DNA of 64,000 bases from Colwellia psychrerythraea (GTDB lineage Bacteria > Pseudomonadota > Gammaproteobacteria > Enterobacterales > Alteromonadaceae), in the NCBI RefSeq assembly GCF_000764185.1, contig NZ_JQEC01000040.1, forward strand, positions 1 to 64,000. Direction: 5' to 3'. Positions 55,214 to 63,796 of this stretch are shown here, piece by piece. Position 1 is the first letter of the stretch; every line of letters starts with the position of its first letter. The position numbers and the translations under genes are program-made. Under the pieces are notes generated by a model, which saw only the letters and a program-made list of their open reading frames with translations, made no database searches and was not told the DNA's origin.

Positions 55214-55756
55214 ATGTCAGCACATGGCGGCAACACTTTTGTTCCCTTAAACATCGCCGTTTTAACGGTATCAGATACACGCACTGAAGTGAACGATACT
55301 TCAGGACAAGCTCTGGTTGAGCGTTTAACCCAATCAGGTCACAACTTAGCTGATAAAGCGATTGTCATTGATGACGTTTATCAGTTACGCGCACAAGTAT
55401 CAAAGTGGATTGCCGATGATACTATCCATGCCATTATCTCAACCGGTGGTACTGGTTTTACTGAGCGTGATAATACTCCTGAAGCGTTAACGCCATTATT
55501 TGATAAGGCTGTAGAAGGCTTTGGTGAGGTATTTCGTCATGTTTCATTAATCGAAATAGGTACCTCTACCATTCAATCCCGTGCATTTGGCGGTATCGCC
55601 AATAAAACTGTAGTTTTGTGTGTGCCCGGCTCAACCAATGCTTGTAAAACCGCTTGGGATAAAGTGATCAAAGAACAGCTAGACGCTAGTCATCGTCCTT
55701 GTAACTTTGTCCCGCATTTAAATATCAGTGCACAGCAATGTGAGACTCGTAACTAA
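55214..55756 (+). CDS. moaB: Molybdenum cofactor biosynthesis protein B
   Basis: MoaB is a Mog-like protein that binds or adenylylates molybdopterin. The 180 residues carry [19 protein letters not shown], the molybdopterin-binding [17 protein letters not shown] and [15 protein letters not shown]. MoaB is preferred over Mog because the C-terminal half is short and the gene clusters with moaA and moaC. The stop overlaps the moaC start by one base (TAATG). Confidence 0.92.
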   Translation: MSAHGGNTFVPLNIAVLTVSDTRTEVNDTSGQALVERLTQSGHNLADKAIVIDDVYQLRAQVSKWIADDTIHAIISTGGTGFTERDNTPEALTPLFDKAVEGFGEVFRHVSLIEIGTSTIQSRAFGGIANKTVVLCVPGSTNACKTAWDKVIKEQLDASHRPCNFVPHLNISAQQCETRN

Positions 55757-56277
55757 TGACAACAAATACTATTAACACAGATGACGCACAAGAGCCTACA
55801 CCTGAGTTAAGCCACCTAAACCAGCAAGGTGAAGCAAACATGGTCGATGTCACAGAAAAAGCGATGACATCACGTAGCGCAACGGCGCAAGGTTTTATCA
55901 AAATGAACCGAGCGACTTTTGAGTTAATTAGCACAGGTAAACACAAGAAGGGTGATGTTTTTGCAGTTGCTCGAATTGCCGGTATTCAAGCCGCTAAAAA
56001 GTGCAGCGATTTAATTCCTTTATGTCACCCATTGATGCTCAGTAAGGTACAAGTAGATTTCAGCCTTGATGTTGAAAATTGTCAAGTTAAAGTGAATAGC
56101 TTATGTCGCTTAACAGGACAAACCGGCGTGGAAATGGAGGCATTAACTGCTGTATCTATCGCGTGTTTAACCTTATTTGATATGTGTAAAGCTGCGGATC
56201 CTGCCATGCGAATTCATAGTATAGAAGTGTTAACAAAAGAAGGTGGTAAGTCTGGTCATTGGAAAACGCCAAATTAA
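55756..56277 (+). CDS. moaC: Cyclic pyranopterin monophosphate synthase MoaC
   Basis: MoaC works with MoaA to form cyclic pyranopterin monophosphate. The 173 residues hold [36 protein letters not shown] and [28 protein letters not shown], including the catalytic Lys and His region. About 25 N-terminal residues precede the usual start of homology ([13 protein letters not shown]). The last 12 codons are duplicated in decayed form in the following gap. Confidence 0.95.
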   Translation: MTTNTINTDDAQEPTPELSHLNQQGEANMVDVTEKAMTSRSATAQGFIKMNRATFELISTGKHKKGDVFAVARIAGIQAAKKCSDLIPLCHPLMLSKVQVDFSLDVENCQVKVNSLCRLTGQTGVEMEALTAVSIACLTLFDMCKAADPAMRIHSIEVLTKEGGKSGHWKTPN

Positions 56278-56316
56278 GTGCTAAGTCCGGTTATTGGTAA
56301 ACGCCAAAGTAACTGC
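56247..56316 (+). repeat. 35-bp tandem duplication of the moaC 3' end
   Basis: The unit at 56247-56281 (the end of moaC and its stop) is followed directly by a second copy at 56282-56316 with 30 of 35 bases the same. A weaker third trace is seen in CTGGCAGACACCA near 56128-56140 plus 200 (56328-56340). It lies between moaC and moaD, makes their gap unusually long (99 nt), and carries an in-frame stop, so it does not extend the protein. Confidence 0.75.
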
Positions 56317-56376
56317 TCTCGGTCCCACTGGCAGACACCATAGGTTTAATTTAGAAAGAAAAAAGAGATAAAAGTT

Positions 56377-56625
56377 ATGATTAAAATTGTTTTTTTTGCT
56401 GCTCTTCGAGAGCAGCTTGATTGTGCTGAACTGTCTCTATCGGCAGATAAAGCTAAAACAGTAAATGACATTAAGCTGTTATTAAGTGATAAAAGTGCTC
56501 AGTGGCAACAGATCTTTAGCAATGCATCACTTTTAGCCGCAGTAAATCATGACATGGTTGCTGGTGATCACTTGGTAAAATCAGGTGATGAAGTTGCCTT
56601 TTTCCCTCCAGTAACCGGCGGATAA
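56377..56625 (+). CDS. moaD: Molybdopterin synthase sulfur carrier subunit MoaD
   Basis: This ubiquitin-like small subunit of molybdopterin synthase carries thiocarboxylate sulfur at its C-terminal Gly-Gly. The 82 residues end VAFFPPVTGG, as required, and begin IKIVFFAALREQL. MoeB, encoded at the end of the same operon, adenylylates this terminus. moaE follows after 3 nt. Confidence 0.95.
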   Translation: MIKIVFFAALREQLDCAELSLSADKAKTVNDIKLLLSDKSAQWQQIFSNASLLAAVNHDMVAGDHLVKSGDEVAFFPPVTGG

Positions 56626-56628
56626 GCT

Positions 56629-57156
56629 ATGTCTAAAGTTATTACTACAAAGAAGCGCACCTCAAAACCCGCCATATTAGATGAATATACTAATCAAGAA
56701 ATTTCCATTCAAGCTGAAGATTTTAGCTTGGCTGATGAGGTTACTTTACTTGAGAAAGACAATTTAACTGATGGTGCCGTGGTAACTTTCACCGGCAGGG
56801 TTAGAAATAACAATAATGGTAATAACGTTACTAGCTTAACTCTAGAACATTACCCAGGCATGACAGAGAAATCGTTAGCTAAAATAATTAACCAAGCTAA
56901 GAAACAATGGCAGATTGGTCGAGTCAAAGTCATTCATCGCATTGGCGAGCTACACATAGGTGATCAAATTGTTTTTGTTGGCGTTACTAGTAAACATCGA
57001 CAAGATGCTTTTTCTGCGAATGAATTCATCATGGATTATTTGAAAGTTAAAGCACCTTTTTGGAAAAAAGAGCAGATAGTTGATGCAGGGAAAACCTCAG
57101 AAAACTGGTTGGATGCTAAATCCAGTGATACTGACAAAGCCGATCTTTGGAGCTAG
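56629..57156 (+). CDS. moaE: Molybdopterin synthase catalytic subunit MoaE
   Basis: MoaE is the large subunit that converts precursor Z to molybdopterin using MoaD thiocarboxylate. The 175 residues include GAVVTFTGRVRNNNNG, LTLEHYPGMTEKSL, RIGELHIGD and the active-site segment MDYLKVKAPFWKKE. An N-terminal extension of about 25 residues (Lys/Thr-rich) precedes the usual start. The gene ends next to the modA start, so cofactor synthesis and molybdate uptake are cotranscribed. Confidence 0.95.
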   Translation: MSKVITTKKRTSKPAILDEYTNQEISIQAEDFSLADEVTLLEKDNLTDGAVVTFTGRVRNNNNGNNVTSLTLEHYPGMTEKSLAKIINQAKKQWQIGRVKVIHRIGELHIGDQIVFVGVTSKHRQDAFSANEFIMDYLKVKAPFWKKEQIVDAGKTSENWLDAKSSDTDKADLWS

Positions 57157-57157
57157 T

Positions 57158-57979
57158 GTGTTACGTTTTATATTCGTCATAACCTTTGTATTTAGTTTAC
57201 TGTGTGCAGCCATTAGCCAAGCAAAAGAAATTAATGTTAATGAAAGTAATAGTGATGACAACAGCAAACCACTTCGCATTGCTGTTGCTGCTAATTTCTC
57301 TCCCGTTTTAAAAGTATTGCTTACAGACTTCCGTAATAAAACGGGTATCAATAGCCAAATTATTAGCGGCGCAAGTGGCGCAATGTTCCTGCAAATTAAA
57401 CACGGCGCGCCTTATGATATTTTTCTCAGTGCCGACAGGCTACGTCCAACTCAACTTGAGCAAGCAGGTTATGCCATAAAAAATAGTCGTAAAACCTATG
57501 CCATTGGCCAGCTAGCGTTCTATTCTTCCAGCAAATCTTTACATTCTACTGAGCAATTATCTATTGCTCAGTTATCTAATAGCCTGTTAAACAATCCACC
57601 AAAACGTTTTGCCATTGCCAACCCCGATATTGCACCCTACGGAAAAGCGGCCAAAGAAGCATTAAGCCACTTAGGGTTATGGCAATCATATAAAACGCGA
57701 TTGATAAAAGGCATTAATATAGGACAAACCTTTACACAAATACGCACTAAAGCCGTTACCAATGGACTAGTTGCCTATAGCCAATTAGTATTAAACAACC
57801 TACCTGGGCTGCTTATACCTAGCAGCTATCATCAACCGATAGAACAACAGTTGATTATAATTCGCACCAGTAAACGCCAAGAAGCAGCGCAACAGTTCAG
57901 TGACTTTTTGCTCTCTGCCCAAAGCCAAGCTACTATCGTTAGTTATGGTTACGCCAAAATAAATAGAACTAACGGCTAG
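57158..57979 (+). CDS. modA: Molybdate ABC transporter substrate-binding protein ModA
   Basis: ModA is the periplasmic molybdate-binding protein. I choose the GTG at 57158: GGAG sits 5 nt upstream, and it gives a clean signal peptide (LRFIFVITFVFSLLCAAISQA), whereas the longer open frame from 57080 overlaps moaE and would bury the signal. The mature part has VAANFSPVLKVLL, SGASGAMFLQIKHGAPYDIFLSAD and ANPDIAPYGKAAKEAL, which hold the oxyanion-binding Ser and Tyr positions of the family. modB begins at the next base. Confidence 0.93.
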   Translation: MLRFIFVITFVFSLLCAAISQAKEINVNESNSDDNSKPLRIAVAANFSPVLKVLLTDFRNKTGINSQIISGASGAMFLQIKHGAPYDIFLSADRLRPTQLEQAGYAIKNSRKTYAIGQLAFYSSSKSLHSTEQLSIAQLSNSLLNNPPKRFAIANPDIAPYGKAAKEALSHLGLWQSYKTRLIKGINIGQTFTQIRTKAVTNGLVAYSQLVLNNLPGLLIPSSYHQPIEQQLIIIRTSKRQEAAQQFSDFLLSAQSQATIVSYGYAKINRTNG

Positions 57980-58702
57980 ATGATAAATTCTGACTTACAA
58001 GCACTGATAACCACCTTAGAAATGGCGACATTAACCACTATAATTTTGTTGATTATCGGTACGCCGCTGGCATGGTATCTTGCCAAAATGACCAGTCGAT
58101 TTAAGGTTATCATTGAAGCTGTAGTGGCTTTACCACTAGTATTACCACCAACAGTATTAGGTTTTTATTTGCTGATAGCTTTTTCTCCTGAACATCTGCC
58201 AGGAAAGCTTTGGCAACAAGCGACCGGCCAACAACTGGCTTTTAGTTTTTCAGCCATTGTTATTGGCTCAGTTTTATACTCTCTGCCTTTTGTCGTCCAG
58301 CCACTACAAAAAGCTTTTGAGCAATTGGGTGACACTTTATTAGAAGCCGGTGCTTTACTTGGCGCAGGTCCTATTGATCGATTTTTTTCTATTGTACTAC
58401 CATTAACCAAAGCCAGTTTTATCACTGCTGCCAGTTTAGGTTTTGCCCACACGGTTGGCGAATTTGGGGTTATTCTAATGATTGGCGGTAATATCCCAGG
58501 TGAAACGCGGGTATTGTCTATTGCGCTATTTGATCATGTTGAAGCCTTTGATTATGCACGAGCACATTTACTCTCTATCTGTTTATTACTTGGCTCTATG
58601 GTATTATTAGCTGCTATCTATTGGTTAAATTTACCGAAAATAAATAAAGCTAAAGGCTTAAGCTCTCAAGCTAATCGTAAAGAGGGTAATCCTGATGACT
58701 GA
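57980..58702 (+). CDS. modB: Molybdate ABC transporter permease ModB
   Basis: ModB is the inner-membrane channel of the molybdate importer. The 240 residues have five to six helices and the cytoplasmic EAA loop LLEAGALLGAGPIDRFFSIVLPL that docks ModC. A later GEFGVILMIGGNIPGETRV is typical of ModB. Its ATG immediately follows the modA stop, and its end overlaps modC by 8 nt. Confidence 0.95.
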   Translation: MINSDLQALITTLEMATLTTIILLIIGTPLAWYLAKMTSRFKVIIEAVVALPLVLPPTVLGFYLLIAFSPEHLPGKLWQQATGQQLAFSFSAIVIGSVLYSLPFVVQPLQKAFEQLGDTLLEAGALLGAGPIDRFFSIVLPLTKASFITAASLGFAHTVGEFGVILMIGGNIPGETRVLSIALFDHVEAFDYARAHLLSICLLLGSMVLLAAIYWLNLPKINKAKGLSSQANRKEGNPDD

Positions 58703-59804
58703 TACCTTATTAAACAAAACACCGCAGCTAGACCTTAATATCACCATCAGCTACCAGCAATTTGATTTAGCGATTGTATTGCCAATACCACTAAAAGGCA
58801 TCACTGGTGTTTTTGGCCATTCAGCCTCAGGAAAATCAACCTTGTTACGCGCTATTTCGGGGTTAGAAACACCCCTTAAAGGTGATATAACTCTAGCGGG
58901 TAAAAGCTTAGTTAATACAGAAAAAAATATTTACTTGAAACCCGAAAACCGTCAAGTAGGTCTAGTTTTTCAAAATAGCCGTTTATTCCCACATTTAACT
59001 GTATTAGGCAACTTAGAATATGCCGTAAAACGTTGTAAAAACAGACAACTTTCATTCGACAAAGTGGTTGAATTAACAGAGTTAACTCCATTACTTAGCC
59101 ATCAAGTGAGAGAGCTTTCTGGTGGTCAACAACAAAGAGTTGCCCTGGCCAGAGCTATTTTAGCTGAACCAAAGTTATTGTTATTAGATGAGCCGTTAAG
59201 TGCCCTTGACCAACATAGCAAAACAAAGTTATTAAAGATGATGCTTAACATTCAAAAGCAACTTGATTTACCTATGTTATATGTCAGCCATTCTTTAGAT
59301 GAATTACAACAAGTTTGCGATACCTTATTAGTGTTAGAAAAAGGAGAAGTACTTAACTTTGGTAATATTCATCAAGTTATTCATCAGCTTAATAATTATG
59401 GCGACAATGCTATAATTCATCAGCAAACTAGCTTAGATCTGCCGATTAAAACCTTTGATAATGGCCATGGTTTAACTGCTTTAGCACTAAATGCTCAGCA
59501 AGATATTTTTCTTCTTAGTGATAAAGCTTTTGAGCAACAAAATCAGTTACGTTGCTTTATTTTGGCCAGTGATATTAGCATTACCCTAACCGAACCAGTA
59601 AGTAGCTCTATCGTTAATCATCTCTTTGGCGTAATTAAGCAGATAGATAATCAGGAAAATAACGTGCTACTAACGGTTCATTGTGGTTCACAAGACTTTT
59701 TTGTCACCATTAGTGCTTTTTCTCAGCAAAAGTTATCACTAACCATCAGGCAACAGGTATATTTGCAGTTTAAAGCTGGGGCTGTACGTACTTTTATTCA
59801 TTAG
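58695..59804 (+). CDS. modC: Molybdate ABC transporter ATPase ModC
   Basis: ModC powers the molybdate importer. The 369 residues have Walker A GHSASGKS (41-48), a Q-loop LVFQNSRLFPHLTV, signature LSGGQQQRVALARA and Walker B LLLLDEPLSALD, then the ModC-type C-terminal TOBE (mop) domain (about 290-369), which binds molybdate for trans-inhibition in some homologues. It overlaps modB and precedes moeB by 43 nt. Confidence 0.94.
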   Translation: MTDTLLNKTPQLDLNITISYQQFDLAIVLPIPLKGITGVFGHSASGKSTLLRAISGLETPLKGDITLAGKSLVNTEKNIYLKPENRQVGLVFQNSRLFPHLTVLGNLEYAVKRCKNRQLSFDKVVELTELTPLLSHQVRELSGGQQQRVALARAILAEPKLLLLDEPLSALDQHSKTKLLKMMLNIQKQLDLPMLYVSHSLDELQQVCDTLLVLEKGEVLNFGNIHQVIHQLNNYGDNAIIHQQTSLDLPIKTFDNGHGLTALALNAQQDIFLLSDKAFEQQNQLRCFILASDISITLTEPVSSSIVNHLFGVIKQIDNQENNVLLTVHCGSQDFFVTISAFSQQKLSLTIRQQVYLQFKAGAVRTFIH

Positions 59805-59847
59805 CTATACATTTCATTAATTAGGCAAATCAAAACTAGGAACATAT

Positions 59848-60609
59848 GTGTTAAGTAATCAAGAGCAACTTAAGTACTCCCGTCAAATTATGCTAGATAA
59901 AATAGGCGACCAAGGACAAATGGCGCTACGCAACGCTAAAGTACTAATTCTAGGGGTTGGTGGTCTAGGTAATCCGGCGAGTTTATATTTAGCTGCCGCC
60001 GGTGTTGGCACACTGTATATCGCTGATGGCGATCGCATAGAGTTGAGTAACTTACCCAGACAAATTCTCTTTAATGAAAGTAATATTAATGAAAATAAAG
60101 CCGATGCCGCGGCAGAAAAATTACAACAACAATTTCCCGATGTATCCATTGAAGCTATTGATGAAATGCTTGATGAAGAGTTATGTGACTATTACTTGCC
60201 GCAAGTTGATTTAGTACTCGATTGCTCTGACAACATCGAAACCCGTTACCTAATAAACCAAGCCTGTGTTCAGCATAAAGTGCCACTGATAGTAGGTGCA
60301 GCAACCGGCTTTGACGGCCAACAACTGACTATAGACCCACGAGATGACAGTAGTGCTTGTTATCACTGCCTTTTCCCCGCCAGTGAAAAAGCGCCAGCAA
60401 ATAACTGTCAAACCATTGGCATCATTGGCCCAGTTTTAGCTATGATCGCTGGTATGCAAAGTCTGCAAGCGATAAAGCTGTTAACCGGAAATAAGGTGCA
60501 AATTAACCAACTTAACTTACTTGATGGTTTAGCAAATCAGTGGCAGCAATTTAACATGAAAAAACAAGCCAGTTGTACAGTGTGTGGTTCAAACAATTCA
60601 CCTAAATAA
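59848..60609 (+). CDS. moeB: Molybdopterin-synthase adenylyltransferase MoeB
   Basis: MoeB adenylylates the MoaD C-terminus before sulfur transfer. The 253-residue E1-like enzyme has the nucleotide loop GVGGLGNPAS (from Gly36), the RQIL Arg-finger segment, and two zinc Cys pairs (CYHC and CTVC). It has no rhodanese domain. The start is GTG at 59848, with AGGA 6 nt upstream; the overlapping ATG at 59846 is out of frame. It closes the operon. ThiF is an alternative, but the context favours MoeB. Confidence 0.93.
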   Translation: MLSNQEQLKYSRQIMLDKIGDQGQMALRNAKVLILGVGGLGNPASLYLAAAGVGTLYIADGDRIELSNLPRQILFNESNINENKADAAAEKLQQQFPDVSIEAIDEMLDEELCDYYLPQVDLVLDCSDNIETRYLINQACVQHKVPLIVGAATGFDGQQLTIDPRDDSSACYHCLFPASEKAPANNCQTIGIIGPVLAMIAGMQSLQAIKLLTGNKVQINQLNLLDGLANQWQQFNMKKQASCTVCGSNNSPK

Positions 60610-60628
60610 CGGCCAATAAACGGCTGTT
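60608..60628. terminator. Short hairpin between moeB and the DUF1285 gene
   Basis: AACGGCC and GGCTGTT pair with one wobble around a 7-nt loop, overlapping the moeB stop. It is the only hairpin between the two convergent genes. Weak and without a clear T-run. Confidence 0.35.
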
Positions 60629-61193
60629 AATAACACCCTAAGCTAAACTCGCACTCTGCGCTGGTAATGATTAGTTCAGTGCCCTTTGCAGTCGATTCTT
60701 CCTTGGCAATATCAACCCATTGGTAATAAACATTTCGATGAACTTTTGCGGTTAAATTACGTCGTACTGTTACATACAAACCGCCATTTTCACTTACAAC
60801 TAACGGGTGCTGTGCATCAAGAGTAAATTCATCACCTAAGTTAGTGACAACTTGCATAACTGTTTCTTTTTCGTCGAGCCAGTGCCATTGAGTGATCACA
60901 AAAGGCGCATCATCCACCTGAATTTTTACTTTTTCAACCGGAGTCACTAAAAAGTACTCGGCTATACCTTTAGATAAGTCGTCACTTACACCTTTGCTTA
61001 CATCTTTAATGAGTACATCAGCAAAAAGCTTTACCAGTGCTAAACGTTTAAAGATAGTACCGTTATAATACCAGTCACCATTTTTTTTTATTTGTATATC
61101 AATTTCACCACAATAAGGTGGGTTCCATAACTCAACTGGCGGTAATGATTTTTTACTGCCAGCTAATTGAGCAGAAATTTTATCTAATGACAT
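60627..61193 (-). CDS. DUF1285 family protein
   Basis: This cytosolic protein of the DUF1285 family has 188 residues. The N-terminal LWNPPYCGEIDIQIKKNGDWYYNGTIFKR and the later EYFLVTPVEKVKIQVDDAPFVI are characteristic. Structures of this family are known but no firm function. It is convergent with moeB and divergent from the oligopeptidase gene, so it is a single-gene unit. Confidence 0.86.
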   Translation of the reverse strand: MSLDKISAQLAGSKKSLPPVELWNPPYCGEIDIQIKKNGDWYYNGTIFKRLALVKLFADVLIKDVSKGVSDDLSKGIAEYFLVTPVEKVKIQVDDAPFVITQWHWLDEKETVMQVVTNLGDEFTLDAQHPLVVSENGGLYVTVRRNLTAKVHRNVYYQWVDIAKEESTAKGTELIITSAECEFSLGCY

Positions 61194-61422
61194 AGTGGCG
61201 GAATTCCCTTACAAAAGTTCATTAATTGGTAAAACGGGTTAGCTTAACGCTATTACGCGATAAGTGCATTTGATTATAATTAATATCATGCTAACTTATT
61301 GCCGATACATTTTTTTTACATTTGAGCCAGTTTAAAAGGACTTGCTTAAGATAATATCAAGCTTATTACGTAACTTCCCACTCGGGAAGGATTTAATAAC
61401 ATTGGTATCACAAGGAATAGAC

Positions 61423-63582
61423 ATGAAAATTGCCATATCTAAGACTAAGCTAAGCTTAATAGTCTCCTCTGCCCTGCTTATCGCAGCTTGCAGTAATCAA
61501 AATAATGAAGCCACTAACACAGTAGAAAATATAAACGCCCCTGTTGCTAAAAAAGTTCCTCATGAAATGGTTATTCATAATCATACTCGGGTTGATGATT
61601 ATTACTGGATGCGTGACGATAGCCGTACTAACCCAGAAATATTAGCACATTTAGACGCTGAAAATAATTACACCGCAGCGCAGCTAAAACATACTAAAAA
61701 TATGCAAGAAAAGATCTTTCAAGAGATCAAAGGGCGCATTGATAAAGATGATAACTCTGTGCCGATCAAAGAAGGTGACTTCTATTACTCACGTCAAATG
61801 CAAGGCGAAAATGAATACCCTATTCATGTTAGAGCAACAGATTTTAAAGGCAGTAACCTTGAAGTATTACTTGATGTTAATGAGTTAGCCAAAGCTCATG
61901 AATATTACAATGTAACAGGCTTACGTATTAGTCCAAACGCTAAAGTACTTGCCTATGGTGAAGACACTGTCAGTCGTCGTATCTATACTGTTCAATTTAA
62001 AGATTTAGCCACAGGTAAATTACTCGATGACAAACTCGAAGGTACCAGTGGTGGCATTGAGTGGGGTAATGACAACAAGACTGTTTATTACATCAAAAAA
62101 GATCCACAAACGTTACTCGGTTACCAAGTATTTCGTCACACCTTAGGTACACCACAAGCTGATGACCAAATGATTTACGAAGAAAGTAATAAATCTTACT
62201 ATACCGGTATCAGCAAATCTAAAGATGACAGCAACGTTTATATTTGGCATTCAAGCACTGAAGCAAGTGGCGTATCTGTAATTGATGCTAACAACCCTAA
62301 AGCCATGCCTAAGAAGTTTATAAAACGTGAAGAAGGCCATGAGTACTCAGTTTCTAAAATGAATGACTGGTATTACATCAGCACTAACTGGCAAGCAACT
62401 AACTTTCGTTTAATGAAAGTAAATAATAAGCACCTTGGCGACAAAACAAAATGGCAAGATGTGATTCCTGCCAATGCTGCCGTTAAACTTGAAAATTATG
62501 AATTATTTAATGATCACCTTGTTTATCAGCAACGTGAAAACGGTATTAGCCGAGTAACTATTCAGCAACTTTCAACGGGTAAAGAACAACAACTAAACTT
62601 TAATGATACGGCTTATAGCTTACATTTATATGGTAATAATGAACTAAATAACGATGCTCTACGTCTTTATTACGCAAGTTTTACCACCCCTGGAACTCAC
62701 TATGATGTTGATTTAATTTCGTTTAATAAAACAAAATTAAAGCAAACTAAAGTACTAGGTGACTTTGATAGTAATAACTATGCCTCTGAGCGTATTTTTG
62801 TTACCGCCCGTGACGGTAAAAAAGTACCTGTTTCTTTAGTTTATCGTAAAGATAAGTTCAAAAAAGATGGTACTAATCCATTATACCAATATGCCTATGG
62901 CTCATACGGCTCAACTATTGACCCTTACTTTTCGGTAAGTCGTTTAAGCTTGTTAGACCGCGGCTTTGTCTACGCCATTGCTCATATCCGTGGCTCAGAA
63001 ATGCTTGGTCGCCCTTGGTATGAAGACGGTAAAAAACTCACCAAAATGAACACTTTTACTGATTTTATTGACGTCACTAAAGAGTTAACCGCACAAGGCT
63101 ATGGCGATAAAGATAAGGTATTTGCTGCCGGTGGTAGTGCTGGTGGTTTATTAATGGGTGCGGTAATTAATATGGCACCTGAGCTTTATAATGGCATTGC
63201 TGCAGCAGTTCCTTTTGTTGATGTAGTAACAACTATGCTTGATGAAAGTATTCCGTTAACCACTAATGAATTTAAAGAATGGGGTAACCCAAAAGACAAA
63301 GTTTATTACGATTATATGATGACTTACTCCCCTTATGATCAAGTGAAGGCACAAAACTACCCTAACATCCTAGTTACCACTGGATTACACGACTCACAAG
63401 TACAGTATTTTGAGCCAATGAAGTGGGTTGCCAAGCTACGTGAATATAAAACTGATGACAACTTATTAGTATTTAAAACTGATATGGAGGCCGGTCATGG
63501 TGGTGCATCTGGACGCTTTAAACGTATCCATAATACCGCTTTACAATATAGTTTCTTTATTGACTTATTGAGCAAAAGCTAA
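61423..63582 (+). CDS. S9 oligopeptidase (protease II / PtrB-type) lipoprotein
   Basis: This prolyl-oligopeptidase-family serine peptidase has an N-terminal seven-blade propeller and a C-terminal alpha/beta-hydrolase. The nucleophile is Ser572 in GGSAGGLL, and the His is His692 in EAGHGGASGRF. The core resembles oligopeptidase B, which cleaves after Arg/Lys. The open frame begins at 61342 with TTG, but ATG 61423, preceded by AAGGAA, gives a lipoprotein signal (lipobox IAAC, Cys23). So the enzyme is predicted to be envelope-anchored, unlike cytosolic PtrB of E. coli. Confidence 0.92.
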   Translation: MKIAISKTKLSLIVSSALLIAACSNQNNEATNTVENINAPVAKKVPHEMVIHNHTRVDDYYWMRDDSRTNPEILAHLDAENNYTAAQLKHTKNMQEKIFQEIKGRIDKDDNSVPIKEGDFYYSRQMQGENEYPIHVRATDFKGSNLEVLLDVNELAKAHEYYNVTGLRISPNAKVLAYGEDTVSRRIYTVQFKDLATGKLLDDKLEGTSGGIEWGNDNKTVYYIKKDPQTLLGYQVFRHTLGTPQADDQMIYEESNKSYYTGISKSKDDSNVYIWHSSTEASGVSVIDANNPKAMPKKFIKREEGHEYSVSKMNDWYYISTNWQATNFRLMKVNNKHLGDKTKWQDVIPANAAVKLENYELFNDHLVYQQRENGISRVTIQQLSTGKEQQLNFNDTAYSLHLYGNNELNNDALRLYYASFTTPGTHYDVDLISFNKTKLKQTKVLGDFDSNNYASERIFVTARDGKKVPVSLVYRKDKFKKDGTNPLYQYAYGSYGSTIDPYFSVSRLSLLDRGFVYAIAHIRGSEMLGRPWYEDGKKLTKMNTFTDFIDVTKELTAQGYGDKDKVFAAGGSAGGLLMGAVINMAPELYNGIAAAVPFVDVVTTMLDESIPLTTNEFKEWGNPKDKVYYDYMMTYSPYDQVKAQNYPNILVTTGLHDSQVQYFEPMKWVAKLREYKTDDNLLVFKTDMEAGHGGASGRFKRIHNTALQYSFFIDLLSKS

Positions 63583-63611
63583 GTCGAAAGTTAAATTGTT
63601 TTGTATAACTA

Positions 63612-63652
63612 ACCTGAACTCTGGATAAGCAGCACTAGCTCAAAGTTCAGGT
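63612..63652. repeat. Minimal 41-bp copy of the MITE
   Basis: ACCTGAACTCTGGATAAGCAGCA matches, in reverse, the right end of copies A and B; CTAGCTCAAAGTTCAGGT closes the element. The flanks TAACTA and TAACTA are a perfect 6-bp target duplication. Almost the whole interior is missing. Confidence 0.82.
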
Positions 63653-63660
63653 TAACTAAT

Positions 63661-63710
63661 CAAAAGTCAGCAGCCTCACTTATGTGTTAGCAAGGTGCAG
63701 CTGCTTTTAG
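63661..63710 (+). terminator. Possible terminator after the S9 peptidase gene
   Basis: An AAAAGTCAGCAGC arm can pair imperfectly with GCAGCTGCTTTT across a long loop. It is the only hairpin between the peptidase gene and the next gene. The pairing is weak. Confidence 0.35.
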
Positions 63711-63796
63711 CCATCAATAACCCCCTTCTTGTTAATGACTTCACAGTAATAATTCTCTATATTGGTATAAAGCAATCTTATCTTCCCTAGGTGGCG

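Noticed and set aside
57080..57157. Longer N-terminus of ModA beginning inside moaE
   Set aside because: It would put 26 residues before the signal peptide. The GTG at 57158 has a well-placed GGAG and yields a normal exported protein.
61342..61422. TTG-initiated extension of the S9 peptidase
   Set aside because: ATG 61423 has a good ribosome-binding site and a lipoprotein signal; the extension would block export.
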